In this document: positions 61,681 through 64,000 of the stretch, piece by piece
Position numbering within the stretch: the first letter of the stretch is position 1
Layout of the letters: every line of letters starts with the position of its first letter
NCBI RefSeq assembly: GCF_016917355.1
Contig: NZ_CP070304.1
Location: 4,340,001-4,404,000, forward strand
Source: Glaciimonas sp. PAMC28666
GTDB taxonomy: Bacteria; Pseudomonadota; Gammaproteobacteria; Burkholderiales; Burkholderiaceae_D
Reading direction: 5' to 3'
DNA: 64,000 bases
Made by a program: the position numbers and the translations under genes
The notes under the pieces: model-generated
Database searches by the model: none
Told to the model about the DNA's origin: nothing
The model's input: only the letters and a program-made list of their open reading frames with translations

Positions 61681-62063
61681 GCAATTTAATAGGGGGTCGA
61701 TTTAAGTTATTTTTACTTTAATGAAAAAGACAAAAAAACAAGATATGTCAAAAGTGCGAATGTTAGTCCTGTGCGCATTCTAATGAAAAAACCGACAGAA
61801 CTACAGATTAGGCTGGCTCTCCACGCAAAAACATTTCCCAGCGGGCTGATCTGCCCGGCTCTACGCCATGACGAATTGATGGAAATGGGTGCGCCAGTGG
61901 AGGAAGGTGCTTATTTGATAATTAGTTTGGATGCGTTCGCCTGAAGCCGGAAATAGTCACAAAGACCACAGGCGGAAGATCGCTGCCACTCTTCGGTCCT
62001 TTGCCTATTATATGGGCGCGAACGAAAAATGAAAGGCGTATCGTTGTTGCCCGATTTTATGCA
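61681..62063. other. 383-bp intergenic region upstream of parE
   Basis: Holds the parE promoter region on the minus side, an AT-rich stretch near 61700–61750, and a 53-codon plus-strand frame described separately. I recognise no RNA gene. Confidence 0.4.
61783..61944 (+). CDS. Possible small protein, 53 residues
   Basis: ATG 61783 to TGA 61944. It reads MKKPTELQIRLALHAKTFPS and ends LDAFA, with a charged, amphipathic make-up (LRHDELMEMGAPVEEGAYL) that looks more protein-like than random DNA. There is no clear ribosome site and no recognised family, so it may be a small unannotated gene or chance. Confidence 0.3.
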   Translation: MKKPTELQIRLALHAKTFPSGLICPALRHDELMEMGAPVEEGAYLIISLDAFA

Positions 62064-63233
62064 TCACTTGCTCAACAAGCGCATTCCACGTTCCAGTCCA
62101 TCGATGGTCAATCCAAACATACGATTGCTCATCAATTGCTTCACAATCTCCACTGATTGACGATATTGCCATAAACCTTCCGGTTCAGGATTGAGCCAAA
62201 TGAATTTCGGAAAAGCGTTGGTGAAGCGCTGCAGCCAGTCGGCACCAGCTTCATCATTGCTGTATTCAACAGAACCACCGGGTTGCAAAATCTCATAAGG
62301 ACTCATGGTCGCGTCGCCGACAAAAATCAATTTGGTATCCGGCTTATATTTACGCAAAATATCCCACGTAGGGAACCGTTCAGCATGACGGCGATGATTG
62401 TTTTTCCACACATAATCGTAGACGCAATTGTGAAAATAGAAGAAATCCATATTCTTGAATTCGCTTTTAGCTGCGGAAAACAACTCTTCTGTGCGCGCAA
62501 TATGATCATCCATGCTGCCACCGACATCCAACAGCATCAGCACCTTAATGTTGTTTTTTCGCTCGGCTTGCATACGGATATCCAGATAGCCAGCATTGTG
62601 CGCCGTGGCCCGGATTGTATCGTCCAGTGCCAATTCCTCCGCCATCCCTTCGCGGGCAAAGCGGCGCAGGCGGCGCAAGGCGACTTTAATGTTGCGCGTG
62701 TTTAATTCGCGTTCGTCATCATAGTCTCTATAGCTCCGCGCTTCCCAGACCTTCACGGCGGTACGGTTACCGCCGCTGCCGCCCATGCGGATGCCCTCAG
62801 GATTGGTACCACCGTGGCCGAATGGTGAGGTGCCGCCGGTGCCGATCCATTTGTTGCCACCTTCATGGCGGCCTTTTTGTTCTTCAAGCAACTCTTTAAT
62901 ACGATCCATCAGTTTGTCGTAGCCGAATTTCTCAAGCTGCGCCAACTGTTCTGGCGTGAGATCACGCTTCATGCGTTGGACCAGCCAATCAAGCGGTATC
63001 TCAGGGTTCTTGTCAAAAATGGTTTGAATGCCTTTGAAATACAGCCCAAACGCCTTATCGAATTTGTCGTAGTGTGCTTCGTCCTTGACCAGCGTTGTCC
63101 GCGCCAGATAATAAAAATTATCCAGCGATGGTGTAATGACGTGCTTTTGCAAAGCTTCCAGCAGAATCAAAAATTCTTTGATCGATACCGGAATTTTAGC
63201 GTTCTTAAGTGTGTAGAAAAAATCGATCAGCAT
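62064..63233 (-). CDS. VWA (CoxE-like) protein partner of MoxR ATPase
   Basis: 389 residues. Helical N-terminal part (about 1–120, DFFYTLKNAKIPVSIKEFL), a Gly-rich linker (about 125–165: GTGGTSPFGHGGTNPEGIR), then a von Willebrand A domain with a MIDAS-like motif IKVLMLLDVGGSMDDHIAR (D-x-G-G-S rather than the usual D-x-S-x-S). Later WDILRKYKPDTKLIFVGDAT gives the second MIDAS element. MoxR–VWA pairs act as chaperone-like complexes that insert metal or activate client enzymes. It is 95 bp after the MoxR gene. Confidence 0.9.
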   Translation of the reverse strand: MLIDFFYTLKNAKIPVSIKEFLILLEALQKHVITPSLDNFYYLARTTLVKDEAHYDKFDKAFGLYFKGIQTIFDKNPEIPLDWLVQRMKRDLTPEQLAQLEKFGYDKLMDRIKELLEEQKGRHEGGNKWIGTGGTSPFGHGGTNPEGIRMGGSGGNRTAVKVWEARSYRDYDDERELNTRNIKVALRRLRRFAREGMAEELALDDTIRATAHNAGYLDIRMQAERKNNIKVLMLLDVGGSMDDHIARTEELFSAAKSEFKNMDFFYFHNCVYDYVWKNNHRRHAERFPTWDILRKYKPDTKLIFVGDATMSPYEILQPGGSVEYSNDEAGADWLQRFTNAFPKFIWLNPEPEGLWQYRQSVEIVKQLMSNRMFGLTIDGLERGMRLLSK

Positions 63234-63328
63234 GGGAAGTTCGTAGAATGTTTTTAAGACTGACCCAACCTTGTTTCAGGAAGGAATAGCCAAAACAGGT
63301 TGGTTTGGTATCAGTCCACTGTTTGCTA

Positions 63329-64000
63329 TTAACGATTTTTGCGGGCCATATATACCAGGCGCTCAAACAAATGCACGTCCTGCTCGTTTTTCAGCAAAGC
63401 GCCGTGGAGCGGGGGCACGATGGTTTTGATGTCGCTACTTTGTAAGGCAGAGGCGGGAATATCTTCGGCCAGCAACAATTTTAACCAGTCCAGCAATTCT
63501 GAAGTCGACGGCTTTTTCTTCAACCCGGCAACGTCCCGTACCTGATAGAACGTTTCCAGCGCCTGCGCCAACAAATCCTTTTTCAATTCGGGAAAATGGA
63601 CGTCCACGATATCGCGCATGGTTTCTTTGTCGGGGAATTTAATGTAATGGAAAAAGCATCGACGTAAAAACGCGTCCGGTAATTCTTTTTCATTATTCGA
63701 CGTAATGATGACCAATGGCCGAAATTTGGCTTTCACCATTTCGCGGGTTTCGTAGACATAAAACTCCATCCGATCGAGTTCTCGTAACAAATCATTGGGG
63801 AACTCAATATCGGCTTTATCGATCTCATCGATCAACAAAACAACTTGCTGATCAGCATTAAATGCTTGCCACAACACACCTTGAATAATGTAATTGTGAA
63901 TATCCTTGACGCGTTCGTCGCCCAACTGGGAGTCACGCAACCGTGAAACGGCGTCGTATTCGTATAAACCTTGCTGTGCTTTCGTTGTTGATTTGATATG
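63329..64000 (-). CDS. MoxR-family AAA+ ATPase, cut by right edge
   Basis: The frame is open to the window edge, so the N-terminus with Walker A lies outside. Visible are YEYDAVSRLRDSQLG, Walker B QVVLLIDEIDKADIEFPNDL, sensor 1 PLVIITSNNEKELPDAFLRR, the arginine-finger region and the C-terminal lid (SELLDWLKLLLAEDIPASAL). The TTG at 63940 is internal, not a start. MoxR proteins are hexameric and act with VWA proteins, here the next gene downstream. Confidence 0.92.
   Translation of the reverse strand, partial: HIKSTTKAQQGLYEYDAVSRLRDSQLGDERVKDIHNYIIQGVLWQAFNADQQVVLLIDEIDKADIEFPNDLLRELDRMEFYVYETREMVKAKFRPLVIITSNNEKELPDAFLRRCFFHYIKFPDKETMRDIVDVHFPELKKDLLAQALETFYQVRDVAGLKKKPSTSELLDWLKLLLAEDIPASALQSSDIKTIVPPLHGALLKNEQDVHLFERLVYMARKNR

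Overview
The window reads as chromosomal DNA of a Gram-negative betaproteobacterium, most likely Burkholderiales and plausibly Oxalobacteraceae (Collimonas/Herbaspirillum/Glaciimonas-like). This placement is inferred from gene content: a Burkholderiales-type general porin, a parE–lytic transglycosylase–parC cluster, DUF2917 next to a LysE exporter, a NagB-II type amino-sugar pathway, and Burkholderiales-style CaiB/HMG-CoA-lyase and MocR genes. No rRNA, tRNA, CRISPR array, prophage or insertion sequence was recognised. TTG start codons with good ribosome binding sites are common.

Left end (1–4835, minus strand): three tandem paralogues of an unrecognised protein family. Each has a Ser-rich N-terminus, a conserved N-terminal domain and exact 58-residue repeats (nine in the largest member, two in the middle one, at least one in the member cut by the window edge). 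Each repeat ends in a helix-turn-helix-like segment with one strikingly variable residue. The largest member also carries a Pro/acidic/hydrophobic repeat array that looks like eukaryotic acidic activation segments, followed by a C-terminal domain shared with the middle member. This is the best candidate here for an undescribed system, possibly a secreted modular nucleic-acid- or host-targeting protein family.

4916–12784 (minus): an N-acetylglucosamine uptake and catabolism operon, with solute-binding protein, two permeases, ATPase, BadF-type kinase, NagA and a SIS-domain NagB-II deaminase. Divergent from it (13342–17026, plus) are an orphan sugar-binding protein and an OmpR/EnvZ-type two-component system that probably senses the sugar. 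17136–20455 (minus) is a Zrg-like zinc-uptake operon with a perfect operator dyad over its −10 box. 20618–23833 holds a LysR/PACE efflux pair and a MATE exporter.

24063–37918 is mixed: a zinc alcohol dehydrogenase, a cytochrome b561/SrpA-catalase pair, a decayed siderophore-uptake locus (TonB receptor and PepSY reductase, both broken), pirin, a LysR/CaiB/HMG-CoA-lyase locus, a diguanylate cyclase and small periplasmic proteins. 38533–40901 has a porin followed by an unusual fusion of a heme-oxygenase-like putative di-iron domain with a CsaA-type tRNA-binding domain. 41319–48974 contains a lone GspE/PilB-type ATPase, a spermidine-synthase-like protein, a hypoxanthine-DNA glycosylase with a truncated duplicate, an SDR, a DUF962/Mpo1 protein and LrgAB.

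49127–64000 is more housekeeping: htpG with a near-consensus heat-shock promoter, a MocR regulator divergent from DUF2917–LysE, RidA plus a PLP aminotransferase, topoisomerase IV (parE, parC) enclosing a lytic transglycosylase, and a VWA/MoxR pair cut by the right edge. A window-wide oddity is the number of short tandem repeats (3–15 bp units) placed in gene-flanking DNA or at gene ends.
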